Shown here: positions 42,904-53,232 of the stretch, one piece after another
How the letters are laid out: every line of letters starts with the position of its first letter
Position numbering within the stretch: position 1 is the first letter of the stretch
Notes under the pieces: model-generated
Databases searched by the model: none
What the model saw: the letters and a program-made list of their open reading frames with translations, nothing else
What the model was told of the DNA's origin: nothing
Translations under genes and position numbers: made by a program
Assembly: GCF_009720485.1 (NCBI RefSeq)
Contig: NZ_CP045245.1
Coordinates: 1,240,001-1,304,000 of the forward strand
Source: Cellulomonas sp. JZ18
GTDB taxonomy: Bacteria > Actinomycetota > Actinomycetes > Actinomycetales > Cellulomonadaceae
Direction of reading: 5' to 3'
DNA length: 64,000 nt

Positions 42904-45435
42904 TCAGTCGACGGCGAGCGCGGCGACCGCGGGCGTCCGGGCCGCGGACCGGCCGGGCAGCACGGACGCGACCAGACCCGCCAGCAGCGCGACCGCGAGG
43001 ACGATGCCCAGGTCCGACCACGGCACCGCCAGGTGCAGGTCACCGGTCGTGCCGAACACCGTCGCCGCGCCCGCCCAGCCGTAGAAGAGCCCGAGCCCGA
43101 CGCCGAGCGCCGCACCGACGCCGGCGATGAGCATGCCCTCGACCGCGAGCATCCACCGCAGGCCGCGTCGGGACAGCCCGATCGCCCGGAGCGTGGCCGA
43201 CTCGCGCCGGCGCTCGATCACCGACAGCGACAGCGTGTTGGCCACGCCGACCAGCGCGATCACGACGGCGACCGCCAGCAGCCCGACCACGACGGCCAGC
43301 AGCGTGTCGATGGCCCTCTCGTACCCCTCGCGCTCGGTCCCGCCGCTGACGACGTACACGTCGGCGTCACCCACGGCCTCCTGCACGCCGGCGAGGACGT
43401 CCCCCGCGCCCGCCCCGGGCGCCATCGAGGCGAGCAGGACGGTCCGGTCGGCCTGCACGCCGAGCGCCCGCGCCGCCTCCGACGTGAGGTACACCTCGCC
43501 GTTGCGGCCTGCACGCACCTCGAGGTCGACCGGCGGCCCCAGCTCGGACTCGCCGGACGCGTCGGTGAGGGTCATCGACGCCCTCCCGTCGGCCTCGACC
43601 CAGTCGGGGACGACGGACACCCCGTCGAGCAGGGCCGCGGCGACCCCCTCCTCCGCGAGCACGGTCCGTGCGGCGTCGTCGTCCACGACGAACGCCGCCA
43701 GGAGCGAGTCGTCGGCGGAGACGTACGCCGTCGGGACGCGGACCACGGCGTCGATGCCGGGCGTGTCCGCGACCCGTCGCTCGACCTCCGCCGGCACCGA
43801 GCCCTCGTCGTCCGTCGGGGCGAGCAGCACGTCCACCGGGTAGCGCTCGTCGAGCTCCTGGGCGAGGGAGACCCGCGCGGACGCGGCCCCCGTGCTCATC
43901 ATCGCGACCAGCGTCACCCCGATCAGCAGGGCCGTGCTCGTCGCCGCGGTGCGCCGCGGGTTGCGGATCGTGTTGGCCGCGGCGAGCCGCGTGCTGGGGC
44001 CGCCGCGGCGCAGGACGGCGCCCACGCCGGAGACGACGCGGGGGAGCCAGAGCACGGCGCCGAGCAGGATGCCGACGAACGACGCCGCCCCGCCCAGCAC
44101 GCCGACGAGCAGGGGCAGCATCTGGCCCACGCCCACGCCCGCGGCGGCCATCGCCACCGCGCCGAGCAGCAGCGCCACCCCGCCGACCGTGAGCAGCAGC
44201 GAGAGCACGAGCCGCACGCGCCCGGCGCCCGCCCGCAGCGTCGGCGCGTCCACCGGCCGCAGCGCGGCGATCGGCGGGACACGCGTGGCGATGCGCGCCG
44301 GGACGAGCGCGGCCAGCACCGTCACGGCGGTGCCGAGCAGCAGCGGCAGCAGCACGACCGCGGGCGTCAGCGTGACCGTGGTCGGCAGGGGCACGCCCAG
44401 GTCGATGCGGGACAGCACCGACAGCGCGGCCTGCGCCAGCCCCACCCCGAGCAGCAGCCCCGCCAGGGAGGCGCCGACGCCGAGGACGGCGGCCTCGAGC
44501 AGGACCGACGCGCGCAGCTGGCCGCGACGGGCGCCGACGCAGCGCAGCAGCGCGAGCGTGCGGGTGCGCTGGGCGACGATGACCTGGAACGTGTTCGCGA
44601 TGACGAGGGCCGCGACGAGCAGGGCGACCGCGGCGAAGCCCAGCGCCACCATGACGAGCACGTTGCCGCCGTTGCCGATCTCCTCGACCGACTCCGCGGC
44701 GGCCTCGTCGCGGGTGAGCACCGAGGCGCTCGGGAGCTGCGCCTGCAGGGCCGCGCGCACGGCGTCGGCACGGTCCGGGTCGGTCGCCACGAGCAGGCGC
44801 AGCGGGCCCGCGTCCTCGACGGAGCGGTACCCGCTCCAGCGCAGCGCCGAGCCCGGGCTCACCAGCGCGGCGCCGCCGTACTGGCTCCACGCGCCCGCGG
44901 GGTCCTCGACGAGGCCGACGAGCCGCACGTCGGACGACTGCTCCGCGGGCTCGTCCTCGCTCGCGTCGTCGGGGACGGGCCACCACGTGACCCGCAGCTC
45001 GTCACCGATCCCCGCGCCCAGCCGCTCGGCGGTCGCCGCGCTCAGGGCGATCTCGTCGTCACCGGCGGGCGACGCCCCCTCGACCACCTCGAGGGTGCCG
45101 AGACGGGGGTCGGAGGGGGTGGCGACGAGGCGCTCGCTCGTCTCGCGCGCCCCGTGGGAGAGGCGCGTGAAGCCGATGAGGACCGGGTCCGCACCGCGGA
45201 CGCCGGCGGTGCCGCGCACCTGCGCGAGGTCCTCGTCGGAGAACCCGTCGTCCCCCGCGACGACGAGGTCCGCGTCGCCGTACGAGGCCGTCACGGCGTC
45301 GTAGCCGGTGCGCGTGATGACGTCGCCGGCGACGAGCGTCGCGGCGACGAACGCCGCGCCGAGCGCGATCGCGACGCCCGCCGCGACGAGGCGGCCCAGG
45401 CTGCGGCGCATCTGGGCCAGGGTGAGCCGCAGCAT
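42904..45435 (-). CDS. ABC transporter permease, FtsX/MacB family (duplicated)
   Basis: 843-residue permease with two FtsX-type core domains. One TM helix at the N-terminus (~15-37) precedes an outside domain of ~220 residues. Helices then cluster near 265-400 and 410-470 (first FtsX core: ALVIANTFQVIVAQRTRTLALLRCVGA), then a second outside domain, then the last helices near 700-830 (VGVANTLSLSVIERRRESATLRAIG). Such permeases transmit force or extract envelope molecules rather than import. Its ATG overlaps the ATPase stop (TGATG). Confidence 0.92.
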   Translation of the reverse strand: MLRLTLAQMRRSLGRLVAAGVAIALGAAFVAATLVAGDVITRTGYDAVTASYGDADLVVAGDDGFSDEDLAQVRGTAGVRGADPVLIGFTRLSHGARETSERLVATPSDPRLGTLEVVEGASPAGDDEIALSAATAERLGAGIGDELRVTWWPVPDDASEDEPAEQSSDVRLVGLVEDPAGAWSQYGGAALVSPGSALRWSGYRSVEDAGPLRLLVATDPDRADAVRAALQAQLPSASVLTRDEAAAESVEEIGNGGNVLVMVALGFAAVALLVAALVIANTFQVIVAQRTRTLALLRCVGARRGQLRASVLLEAAVLGVGASLAGLLLGVGLAQAALSVLSRIDLGVPLPTTVTLTPAVVLLPLLLGTAVTVLAALVPARIATRVPPIAALRPVDAPTLRAGAGRVRLVLSLLLTVGGVALLLGAVAMAAAGVGVGQMLPLLVGVLGGAASFVGILLGAVLWLPRVVSGVGAVLRRGGPSTRLAAANTIRNPRRTAATSTALLIGVTLVAMMSTGAASARVSLAQELDERYPVDVLLAPTDDEGSVPAEVERRVADTPGIDAVVRVPTAYVSADDSLLAAFVVDDDAARTVLAEEGVAAALLDGVSVVPDWVEADGRASMTLTDASGESELGPPVDLEVRAGRNGEVYLTSEAARALGVQADRTVLLASMAPGAGAGDVLAGVQEAVGDADVYVVSGGTEREGYERAIDTLLAVVVGLLAVAVVIALVGVANTLSLSVIERRRESATLRAIGLSRRGLRWMLAVEGMLIAGVGAALGVGLGLFYGWAGAATVFGTTGDLHLAVPWSDLGIVLAVALLAGLVASVLPGRSAARTPAVAALAVD

Positions 45436-46244
45436 CAGGCGTCCCTCCCGACCGGCGCCTCGAGGCTGCGCAGACCGTCGAGCGCGGCGAGCACCGACTC
45501 GGGCGACGGGTCGCCGACGTCGCCGGCGATGCGTCCGTCGGCGAGCAGCACGACGCGGTCCGCGTACGCGGCGGCCGTCGGGTCGTGCGTCACCATGACG
45601 ACGGTCCGCCCGAGCTCGCGCACCGAGCGGCGCAGGAAGCTGAGCACCTCGGCGCCGGCGCGCGAGTCGAGGTTGCCGGTGGGCTCGTCGGCGAAGACGA
45701 CCTCCGGCTGGGCGATGAGGGCGCGCGCGATCGCGACGCGCTGCTGCTGGCCGCCGGACATCTCGCTGGGCCGGTGCGACAGGCGCGAGCGCAGGCCCAG
45801 CGTCTCGACGAGCGTGTCGAACCAGCCGCGGTCCACGGACGCGCCCGCCAGGTCGAGCGGCAGGACGATGTTCTGCTCCGCCGTGAGCATCGGCAGCAGG
45901 TTGAAGGACTGGAAGACGAAGCCGACGCGGTCGCGGCGCAGGCGCGTCAGCTCGTCGTCGCCGAGCCGCGTGATGTCGGTCGCGCCGAGGTGCACGCTGC
46001 CCGACGTCGCCTGGTCGAGACCGGCGAGCAGGTGCATGAGCGTGGACTTGCCCGACCCGGACGGACCCATGATCGCGGTGAACGCGCCGGCGGCGAAGTC
46101 GACGTCGACGCCGTCCAGCGCGCGGACGGCCGCCGCCCCTGACCCGTAGACCTTGGTCAGGTCACGGGCGCAGGACGCGGCGGGGCGGTGCGGCGACGCG
46201 GCCGCGGGCGGCTGGTCGGCGGGACGGTGCACGGTGGTTCCCAC
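45435..46244 (-). CDS. ABC transporter ATPase, LolD/MacB type
   Basis: 269 residues. Walker A GPSGSGKST (~60-68), Q-loop FVFQSFNLLP, signature MSGGQQQRVAIARAL (~164) and Walker B VVFADEPTGNLDS, typical for MacB/LolD partners of FtsX-family permeases. The GTG at 46244 is preferred because GGAG lies nine bases upstream; a GTG at 46277 adds 11 residues. A two-component system is encoded just upstream on the same strand, a common pairing for envelope-stress or peptide-resistance transporters. Confidence 0.92.
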   Translation of the reverse strand: MGTTVHRPADQPPAAASPHRPAASCARDLTKVYGSGAAAVRALDGVDVDFAAGAFTAIMGPSGSGKSTLMHLLAGLDQATSGSVHLGATDITRLGDDELTRLRRDRVGFVFQSFNLLPMLTAEQNIVLPLDLAGASVDRGWFDTLVETLGLRSRLSHRPSEMSGGQQQRVAIARALIAQPEVVFADEPTGNLDSRAGAEVLSFLRRSVRELGRTVVMVTHDPTAAAYADRVVLLADGRIAGDVGDPSPESVLAALDGLRSLEAPVGRDA

Positions 46245-46422
46245 GGGGTGGTGCTCCTGTTCTGCTGGGGACGGCACCAGCCTGCTCGGCCGGGGGCGTG
46301 CCCCGCGTCCGGCCGGCGGTGGGTCGCCCCCGGCGGTACGTCATACCCAGGCCGCACGCGCCGGCCCGTCGGCGGGCGGACGGCGGCGAGGAGCCGTGCT
46401 CCCCGGGGCGTCCCGCCCGCGG

Positions 46423-47166
46423 TCAGGCGCCGGGCCGGACCAGACCGGTCTCGTAGGCCACCACGACCGCCTGCACGCGGTCGCGTGCGCCGAGCTTGGC
46501 GAGGATGCGGCCGACGTGGGTCTTGACGGTCGCCTCGGCGACGAACAGGTCCTGCCCGATCTCGGTGTTGGACCGCCCGCGGGCCATGAGCACGAGGACC
46601 TCGCGCTCGCGGTCGGTGAGCTGGGCGACCGCCCGGTGCGCCGGGTCGTCCGCGGCCGCCGGCTCGTCGGTGGGCAGGGCCGTGACGAGGTGCTCGAGCA
46701 GGCGGCGCGTGCTCGAGGGGGCGATCACGGCGTCCCCGCGGTGCACCGTGCGGATGGCCGCGAGCATCTCCTCCGGCGGCGCGTCCTTGAGCAGGAACCC
46801 GCTCGCACCGGCCCGGATCGCGCTGAGGACGTACTCGTCCAGGTCGAACGTGGTCAGGACGATGACGCGCGGCGCGGGGTGCTCGGGCGTGCCCCGCGCG
46901 ACGATCGCCTCGGTCGCCTCCAGGCCGTCCATCGTCGGCATGCGCACGTCCATGAGCACGACGTCGACCGGGCCGGTCGCCGTGCGCGCGGCCGGGTCGA
47001 GCGCACGCACCGCCTGCGCCCCGTCGCCCGCCTCGAGGACGACCTCGAGGTCCGGCTGGGAGTCGATGACCATCCGGAACCCGGCGCGGACCAGCTGCTG
47101 GTCGTCGACGAGGGCGACGCGCACGCGGCCGTCGGGGAGGCCGGGGGCGGGGTCCGGGAGCGTCAC
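46423..47166 (-). CDS. NarL/FixJ-family response regulator
   Basis: 247 residues. The receiver domain has DDQQLVRAGF (~20-29), the phospho-acceptor Asp in VVLMDVRMP (~69), and the conserved Lys in LLKDAPPEE (~120). The C-terminal LuxR HTH reads LTDREREVLVLMARGRSN, with key helix EATVKTHVGRIL (~210). The GTG overlaps the kinase stop (GTGA). It probably controls the ABC transporter downstream, but this is context only. Confidence 0.93.
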   Translation of the reverse strand: MTLPDPAPGLPDGRVRVALVDDQQLVRAGFRMVIDSQPDLEVVLEAGDGAQAVRALDPAARTATGPVDVVLMDVRMPTMDGLEATEAIVARGTPEHPAPRVIVLTTFDLDEYVLSAIRAGASGFLLKDAPPEEMLAAIRTVHRGDAVIAPSSTRRLLEHLVTALPTDEPAAADDPAHRAVAQLTDREREVLVLMARGRSNTEIGQDLFVAEATVKTHVGRILAKLGARDRVQAVVVAYETGLVRPGA

Positions 47167-48536
47167 GCGCGGGTTCCTTCCGAGGAGCTGGGGGAGGCGG
47201 TGGGGGACGTCGGTGCCGCGGGGGCCGGGGCCGGCGGCGCGGACCCGGCCGCGGCGCCGGGCCGGGCCGACGACGGCGTGGGGAGCTCCGCGCGCACACG
47301 GTACCCACCGCCCGGTCGTGGGCCGACCGTCACCGTCCCGCCGAACATGGCGGCCCGCTCGCGCATGCCGACCAGGCCCTGGCCGAGCCCGTCGCTGTCG
47401 GCGGCGGCGCCCCGTCCGTCGTCGCTGACCTCGAGCCGGACCGCGGCGGGCAGCCACTGCAGCATGACGGTGACGGACGGGTCGGGGCCCGCGTGCTTGA
47501 GCACGTTGGTGAGGGACTCCTGGGCGATCCGGTACACCGTGAGCCCGGCGCCGGGCGGCAGGTGCCGGGGCGTGCCCAGGCGCACGAGCGAGACCCTCAT
47601 CCCGCTCGTGCGCATGTGCGCGACGAGCGTCTCCAGGTCGTCGACCGCCGGCTGCGGGGTCGTCGCGGGACCGCCCGCCGCGCCGGCCGTCCCCGTGGGC
47701 GCGAGGGCGGCACCGGCCGGGGCACCGTCGGGTGCGGGGGCGCCGCCGAGCGGTCGGCTGGCGTCCGTGCGCAGCACGCCGAGCAGCCGCCGCATGTCGG
47801 TGAGGGCCGCGCGGCCCGTCTCGGCGATGGTGCCCAGGGCGCGTGTGGCGGCGTCGGGGTCGGCGACGGCGGCGTACCGGCCGCCGTCGGCCTGGGCGAT
47901 CATGACGGTGAGGCTGTGCGCCACGATGTCGTGCATCTCGCGCGCGATGCGCGCGCGCTCGGCCGCGGCGGCGATGACCGCCTGCTGGTCGCGCTCGACC
48001 TCGAGCCGCCGGGCGCGGTCGACGAGCGCCTCGAGGTGCTCGCGCCGGCTGCGCCGCACGAGGCCGAACGCGAACGTGGCGGCGAACATCGAGCCGACGA
48101 ACAGCGACAGGATGATCGTCGCGGGCCAGTAGAACGCGCCCTGCACGCTGAGCAGGACGCTGAGCAGCATCGTGCCGGCCGCGGCACCGGCGAAGGCGAC
48201 GCGGTAGGCCCAGCGCGGCCCGTGCACGGTGACGGAGTACAGCGCGAGCAGCACGACGAGGTCGGCCGGGAAGAGCATCGGCATCCCGAGCACCATGTGC
48301 CCGAGGGTGGCCGTGTAGACCGCCGCGACGCTGGCCACGGGACGCACGCGCCGCCACGCCAGCGGGGCGATCGTCGCGAAGGCAGCCAGGCGGGTGCCGG
48401 GGTCCGTCACGGGACCGGCGGCGGACAGGTCGGTCGCGACCGTGCCGAGGACGAGCCACAGCAGCGCGGCCCCGCCGGCGTCGACGGCGAAGCGGTGGGA
48501 GTCCTCCCACCGCAGCAGGCGGTCCCACCACGTCAC
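47163..48536 (-). CDS. NarL-partner sensor histidine kinase (HisKA_3)
   Basis: 457 residues with a short N-terminus, about six hydrophobic segments (~20-40, 55-70, 75-95, 100-150) and no large outside domain, so it probably senses within or near the membrane (like DesK/LiaS-type kinases). HisKA_3 dimer helix ERARIAREMHDIVAHSL holds the phosphorylated His (~220). HATPase motifs include QESLTNVLKHAG and DDGRG. A disordered Ala/Pro tail ends the protein. The GTG lies six bases after TACGCT. Confidence 0.92.
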   Translation of the reverse strand: MTWWDRLLRWEDSHRFAVDAGGAALLWLVLGTVATDLSAAGPVTDPGTRLAAFATIAPLAWRRVRPVASVAAVYTATLGHMVLGMPMLFPADLVVLLALYSVTVHGPRWAYRVAFAGAAAGTMLLSVLLSVQGAFYWPATIILSLFVGSMFAATFAFGLVRRSRREHLEALVDRARRLEVERDQQAVIAAAAERARIAREMHDIVAHSLTVMIAQADGGRYAAVADPDAATRALGTIAETGRAALTDMRRLLGVLRTDASRPLGGAPAPDGAPAGAALAPTGTAGAAGGPATTPQPAVDDLETLVAHMRTSGMRVSLVRLGTPRHLPPGAGLTVYRIAQESLTNVLKHAGPDPSVTVMLQWLPAAVRLEVSDDGRGAAADSDGLGQGLVGMRERAAMFGGTVTVGPRPGGGYRVRAELPTPSSARPGAAAGSAPPAPAPAAPTSPTASPSSSEGTRA

Positions 48537-48542
48537 GTGGTG

Positions 48543-48548
48543 AGCGTA
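48543..48548 (-). promoter_or_regulatory. -10 box (TACGCT) for the NarL-type two-component pair
   Basis: TACGCT, six bases, GTG start. It is the leaderless layout; a divergent one at 48707 serves the OmpR-type pair. Confidence 0.6.
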
Positions 48549-48706
48549 GGCGGGGACCGGCGGCGCACGCGTGCACCCGCGGACGGACCGGAGCGTGCGG
48601 GGCCTCCCCCCGCGGACGCACGCGGGCGCCCGGCGTGTCCCGGACACGCCGACACGTCCGGGGACAGGTGGGACCTGGGTCTGGCGGACGTGGGGAGTCC
48701 GTGACC

Positions 48707-48712
48707 TAACAT
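48707..48712 (+). promoter_or_regulatory. -10 box (TAACAT) for the OmpR-type response regulator
   Basis: TAACAT, six bases (GGCCGG), ATG start. Confidence 0.65.
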
Positions 48713-48718
48713 GGCCGG

Positions 48719-49447
48719 ATGACCCAGGTGCTGCTGGCGGAGGACGACCCCGCGATTGCCGAGCCTTTGGCGCGGGCTTTGGGTCGTGAAGGGTACGACG
48801 TGCGCGTGCAAGGCACTGGTCAAGGGGCGATCGACGGCGCCGCGACCGCCGACCTCGTCGTCCTCGACCTCGGCCTGCCCGACATGGACGGCCTCGACGT
48901 GGCGCGCGCGATCCGCAGCCAGGGCCTCACGACGCCGGTGCTCGTGCTCACGGCCCGCGCCGACGAGGTCGACCTCGTCGTCGGCCTCGACGCCGGTGCC
49001 GACGACTACGTGACCAAGCCGTTCCGCCTCGCCGAGCTGCTCGCGCGTGTCCGGGCGCTGCTGCGCCGCACGGTCGGGGACCCGCAGGACGAGGACGAGC
49101 TGCACGCGCAGGACGTGCGCGTGGACGTCGCCGCGCACCGCGCCTTCCAGGGCGAGCGCGAGCTGCACCTGACGGCCAAGGAGTTCGACCTGCTGCGCGT
49201 GCTCGTCGGTGCCGCGGGCACCGTCGTGTCCCGCGACGCCCTCATGCGCGAGGTCTGGGGCTCGGACCCCACGGGCTCGACCAAGACGCTCGACATGCAC
49301 GTCTCCTGGCTGCGCCGCAAGCTCGGCGACGACGCGAACGCGCCGCGCTACGTCACCACCGTCCGGGGCATGGGCTTCCGGTTCGAGGCGGGTGCCGCGA
49401 CGGCGGCCGCGGGCGTGCCGGCCGCGGAGCGCGTCGACCAGGTCTGA
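48719..49447 (+). CDS. OmpR-family response regulator
   Basis: 242 residues. The receiver domain shows AEDDPAIAEP, the phospho-Asp in LVVLDLGLPDMDG (~51), and TKPFRLAELLARV with the conserved Lys (~100). The winged-helix output domain (~130-225) ends with TTVRGMGFRFE. Codons 14-30 use several A/T-rich forms (ATT, TTG, TTG, GAA) that are rare elsewhere in this window. The kinase gene starts two bases after its stop. A leaderless promoter lies upstream. Confidence 0.95.
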   Translation: MTQVLLAEDDPAIAEPLARALGREGYDVRVQGTGQGAIDGAATADLVVLDLGLPDMDGLDVARAIRSQGLTTPVLVLTARADEVDLVVGLDAGADDYVTKPFRLAELLARVRALLRRTVGDPQDEDELHAQDVRVDVAAHRAFQGERELHLTAKEFDLLRVLVGAAGTVVSRDALMREVWGSDPTGSTKTLDMHVSWLRRKLGDDANAPRYVTTVRGMGFRFEAGAATAAAGVPAAERVDQV

Positions 49448-49449
49448 CC

Positions 49450-50769
49450 GTGCGCCGTCGCGTCCTGCAGGCGACGATCGCCGCCGTCACGGTGGCCGTC
49501 GTCCTGCTCGGCTTCCCGCTGGCGTTCCTCGGGGCCCAGCTCGTGCGCGAGAACGAGGTGCGCGGGCTCGAGGTGCGTGCGGAGTCCGTGGCCCGCACGG
49601 TCGACTTCCGCCTCGAGCAGGAGATCGGGCTGAGCGACCGCATGCTCGAGCCCTACACGGGCGGTGACGGGGAGATCGCCGCGTCCGTGGAGGTCCGGAC
49701 GGCCGACGGCGAGACGTACCGGGCGGGCCCCGCGGTCGAGGACCGCACGATCGCCGTGCGCCTCACCTCGGACACCCTGGCCACGGTGGTGCTCCAGGTG
49801 TCCTGGTGGGACGTCTTCTGGTTGTCCGCACGGGTCATCGGGCTCGTCGTCGTCGCCGCGGTCGTGGCCTTCGGCGCCGGGATCGCGATGGCCATCTGGC
49901 AGGCCAACCGCCTCGCGGCGCCGCTGGTGTACCTCGCGGCGTCGGCGGAGCAGCTCGGCTCGGGCCAGGTGCGCCCGCAGCTCGAGCCGTCCGGCGTGGA
50001 GGAGATCGACCTCGTCGCCGCGGAGCTCGCGCGCAGCGCGGACCGCATGGCGGGGCGGCTCGCGGCCGAGCGGCAGTTCGCCGCGGACGCCTCGCACCAG
50101 CTGCGCACACCGCTGACCGCGCTGTCCATGCGGCTCGAGGAGATCATGCTCACCGCGGGCGAGCCGGAGGTCCGCGAGGAGGCCCGGATCTCGCTCGAGC
50201 AGGTCGAGCGGCTCGTGCGCGTCGTCGACGACCTGCTCACGCGGTCGCGACGCACGCAGGGCGGCACGACCGAGGCGGTCCGCCTCGTCGAGGTCGTCCG
50301 CCAGCAGGAGGAGGAGTGGGCGCCGACGTTCGCGGCGGCCGGCCGCCGGCTCGTCGTGGAGGTCGACCCGGCGACGCAGGTGCTCGCGACCCCGGGCGCG
50401 CTCGCGCAGGTCCTGGCGACCCTCATCGAGAACTCCCTCAAGCACGGCGCGGGCACCACGACCGTCCGCTCGCGCTCCGGGGGGGCCGCGCGCAGCGTCG
50501 TCGTCGAGGTGGGCGACGAGGGCGCGGGCGTGCCCGACGACCTCGCGCCGCGGATCTTCGAGCGTGAGGTGACCTCGGGCGCCGGCACAGGCCTCGGGCT
50601 GGCCCTGGCACGGGACCTCGCGAGCGCGGACGGGGGCCGGCTCGAGCTCGCGCAGCGCCGCCCGGCGGTGTTCGCGGTGTTCCTGTCCGGCGTGCCGGCG
50701 TCGTTGCGGCCCGAGGTGGTGCTCCCGCGCGGCGCCATGGTGTCGGTGCGCCGCGACCGGCGGCGCTGA
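49450..50769 (+). CDS. Sensor histidine kinase (HisKA type)
   Basis: 439 residues. TM1 (~7-30), an outside loop of ~90 residues, TM2 (~128-152), HAMP-like linker, then the H-box [14 protein letters not shown] with the phosphorylated His (~217). HATPase motifs: LIENSLKHG (~325), DEGAGVP (~358) and [10 protein letters not shown] (~380). It partners the OmpR-type regulator encoded immediately upstream. The stimulus is unknown. Confidence 0.93.
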   Translation: MRRRVLQATIAAVTVAVVLLGFPLAFLGAQLVRENEVRGLEVRAESVARTVDFRLEQEIGLSDRMLEPYTGGDGEIAASVEVRTADGETYRAGPAVEDRTIAVRLTSDTLATVVLQVSWWDVFWLSARVIGLVVVAAVVAFGAGIAMAIWQANRLAAPLVYLAASAEQLGSGQVRPQLEPSGVEEIDLVAAELARSADRMAGRLAAERQFAADASHQLRTPLTALSMRLEEIMLTAGEPEVREEARISLEQVERLVRVVDDLLTRSRRTQGGTTEAVRLVEVVRQQEEEWAPTFAAAGRRLVVEVDPATQVLATPGALAQVLATLIENSLKHGAGTTTVRSRSGGAARSVVVEVGDEGAGVPDDLAPRIFEREVTSGAGTGLGLALARDLASADGGRLELAQRRPAVFAVFLSGVPASLRPEVVLPRGAMVSVRRDRRR

Positions 50770-50829
50770 CCGCGCGGACCGCCGGGCCCCCTAGGGTGGG
50801 GGCTTCCACGACGACGGCAGGAGGGTGGC

Positions 50830-52026
50830 GTGCGGGCGATCGACCCGGTGCTGCAGCACTACGCCTGGGGCTCGACCACGGCGATCCCGGAGGCGCTCGG
50901 GTCCGTCCCCGACGGCACACCGGTCGCGGAGGCGTGGTTCGGGGCGCACTCGTCCGCCCCGTCGCCGGTGCACGTCGACGGCGGCCCGACGACCCTCGAC
51001 CGGTTCCTCGTTCGCGACCCCCGTCGCACCCTCGGCGACGACGTGGTCGCCCGGTTCGGCGGTCGGCTGCCGTACCTGCTCAAGCTCGTCGCCGCGGCGG
51101 CGCCGCTGTCGCTGCAGGTGCACCCGACGCGCGAGCAGGCCTCCGCGGGCTTCGACGCCGAGGAGGCGCGCGGCCTGGCCGTCGACGACCCGCGGCGCAG
51201 CTACAAGGACCGCAACCACAAGCCCGAGCTCGTGTACGCGCTGAGCCACTTCGAGGCGCTCGTCGGGTTCCGTGCGCCGCGACGGACCGCGGAGATCCTC
51301 GCCGGCGTCGACCACCCCGTCGCGGAGCGGCTGCTGGAGCTCGTCACCGCCGACGCCACGTCCGAGGGCGTGCGTGCCGCGTTCACCGAGCTGGTCGGCC
51401 CCGAGACTCGCCCCGCGCCGGAGGAGGTGGACGCCCTCGCCCAGGTGTTCGCCCGCCGGCTGCGGGACGGGTCGCCCTCGCCGCGCACGGACCGGGCGGT
51501 CGCGACGCTGGCTGCGGCGTACCCGGGGGACCCCGGCGCCGTGACCGCCGTCCTCCTCAACCCCGTCACGCTGCGCCCCGGCGAGGCGTGCTTCGTCCCC
51601 GCCGGCGCCGTGCACGCGTACCTGCAGGGGTCGGCGATCGAGGTGATGGCGAACTCGGACAACGTGCTGCGCGCCGGTCTGACCTCCAAGCACGTCGACA
51701 TCCCGGAGCTCCTGCGCACGGTCGACTGCGTCGCCGCGCCCCCCATCCGCATCGCCGCGGAGCGCTCGTTCGACGCGACCGAGGTCTTCTACGCGCCCGT
51801 CGACGACTTCGAGCTGTCCGTCACGCGGCTCACCGACGGCCGCCCCGCGCGCCTGCCCGGCGTCGGCCCGCGCATCGTGCTGTGCCTCGAGGGCACCTGC
51901 TCGCTCAGCGCGGACGGCGGCGAGCACCTGGAGGTCCGCAGCGGCCAGGCCGTCTTCGTCGAGGCGGCCGACGGGCCGCTCGTCGTCCAGGGGTTCGGCC
52001 AGCTGGTCCAGGCCTCCGTCCCCTGA
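50830..52026 (+). CDS. manA: Mannose-6-phosphate isomerase, class I
   Basis: 398-residue zinc enzyme interconverting fructose-6-P and mannose-6-P, which links glycolysis to GDP-mannose-derived glycans. Zinc ligands fall in SLQVHP (~97-102), KDRNHKPE (~126-133) and [13 protein letters not shown] (~256-268). The GTG at 50830 has GGAGG seven bases upstream. Mannose units for the cell-wall glycans encoded further downstream are a plausible use. Confidence 0.95.
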   Translation: MRAIDPVLQHYAWGSTTAIPEALGSVPDGTPVAEAWFGAHSSAPSPVHVDGGPTTLDRFLVRDPRRTLGDDVVARFGGRLPYLLKLVAAAAPLSLQVHPTREQASAGFDAEEARGLAVDDPRRSYKDRNHKPELVYALSHFEALVGFRAPRRTAEILAGVDHPVAERLLELVTADATSEGVRAAFTELVGPETRPAPEEVDALAQVFARRLRDGSPSPRTDRAVATLAAAYPGDPGAVTAVLLNPVTLRPGEACFVPAGAVHAYLQGSAIEVMANSDNVLRAGLTSKHVDIPELLRTVDCVAAPPIRIAAERSFDATEVFYAPVDDFELSVTRLTDGRPARLPGVGPRIVLCLEGTCSLSADGGEHLEVRSGQAVFVEAADGPLVVQGFGQLVQASVP

Positions 52027-52044
52027 CGGCTAGGCTCGTCGCCC

Positions 52045-53232
52045 GTGACCCCTCCCACCGTGGCCGTCGTGGGCGGCGGACAGCTCGCCCGCATGATGGC
52101 CGGACCCGCGACCGCCCTGGGGCTGCGCCTGCGCGTCCTCGTCGAGGCTCCCGGGTCGTCCGCGGCCCAGGCCGTGGCCGACGCGCCCGTCGGGGCCGCC
52201 GGCGACGTCGACGCCGTGACCGCGCTCGTCGCGGGAGCCCAGGTGCTCACGTTCGAGCACGAGCACGTGCCCGGCGCCGTCCTGGACGCCGTCGCCGCGC
52301 GCGGCGTGCCGGTCCGGCCCGGACCGCACGCGCTGCTGCACGCGCAGGACAAGGTGGTCATGCGGGAGCGGCTCACCGCGCTCGGCGTGGCGTGCCCCCG
52401 GTGGGCCCCCGTGGCCACGGCCGACGAGCTCGCCGCGTTCCTGGCCGCCGGTGGTGGCCGTGCCGTCGTCAAGACGGCGCGCGGCGGCTACGACGGCAAG
52501 GGGGTGCGCGTGGTGCACGACCCCGCCGAGGTGGCCGACTGGCTGGCCGCGGCCGCCGACGGGACCGGTCCCCGCCTGCTGGCCGAGGAGCTGGTGCCCT
52601 TCCGCCGGGAGCTCGCCGCGCTCGTCGCGCGCACGCCCTCCGGCGCGGTGGCGACGTGGCCCGTGGTGGAGTCCGTGCAGCGCGACGGCGTGTGCGCGGA
52701 GGTCGTCGCGCCGGCGCCGGACCTGCACCCGGCGACCGCCGCCGCGGCCGCCGACGTCGCGCGCCGCGTGGCGGAGGGGCTGGACGTCACGGGCGTCCTC
52801 GCGGTCGAGATGTTCGAGGTCGACGACCCGGACGGCGGTGCCCCGCGGGTCCTCGTGAACGAGCTCGCGATGCGGCCCCACAACTCGGGCCACTGGACGA
52901 TCGACGGTGCGGTGACCAGCCAGTTCGAGCAGCACCTGCGGGCCGTGCTGGACCTGCCGCTGGGCGCCACCGACGCGCGCGCCCCCTGGACGGTCATGGT
53001 GAACCTGCTCGGCAGCGCCCTCGACGACCCCACGGACGCGCTCGCGGCGGTGCTGGCCGCCGACCCGGCCGCGAAGGTGCACCTCTACGGCAAGGAGGTG
53101 CGGCCGGGGCGCAAGCTCGGCCACGTGAACGTCAGCGGCCACGACCTCGAGGACGTCCGCGCACGTGCGCGGGCCGCCGTCGCGCTCCTGCGCGGCGAGG
53201 CGTCCGCACCCGGCGACGGAGGAACGGCATGA
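52045..53232 (+). CDS. purK: N5-carboxyaminoimidazole ribonucleotide synthase
   Basis: 395-residue ATP-grasp enzyme using ATP and bicarbonate to make N5-CAIR from AIR in purine synthesis. [11 protein letters not shown] (~8-18), the ATP-grasp Lys in [13 protein letters not shown] (~147-159), and [16 protein letters not shown] [12 protein letters not shown] (~273) are intact. The GTG lies eight bases after TAGGCT. The stop overlaps the purE start (ATGA, 53229-53232). Confidence 0.96.
   Translation: MTPPTVAVVGGGQLARMMAGPATALGLRLRVLVEAPGSSAAQAVADAPVGAAGDVDAVTALVAGAQVLTFEHEHVPGAVLDAVAARGVPVRPGPHALLHAQDKVVMRERLTALGVACPRWAPVATADELAAFLAAGGGRAVVKTARGGYDGKGVRVVHDPAEVADWLAAAADGTGPRLLAEELVPFRRELAALVARTPSGAVATWPVVESVQRDGVCAEVVAPAPDLHPATAAAAADVARRVAEGLDVTGVLAVEMFEVDDPDGGAPRVLVNELAMRPHNSGHWTIDGAVTSQFEQHLRAVLDLPLGATDARAPWTVMVNLLGSALDDPTDALAAVLAADPAAKVHLYGKEVRPGRKLGHVNVSGHDLEDVRARARAAVALLRGEASAPGDGGTA

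Noticed and set aside
38727..43130. Plus-strand open frame of about 1,467 codons opposite the EssC-like gene
   Set aside because: Antisense shadow. It is low-complexity and spans several real minus-strand features and a terminator.
48496..48509. TGGGAGTCCTCCCA, close to the CelR/CebR palindrome
   Set aside because: It lies inside the kinase coding sequence (about 27-40 bases after its start) and is explained by the codons for a W-E-D-S-H segment. No sugar gene is nearby.
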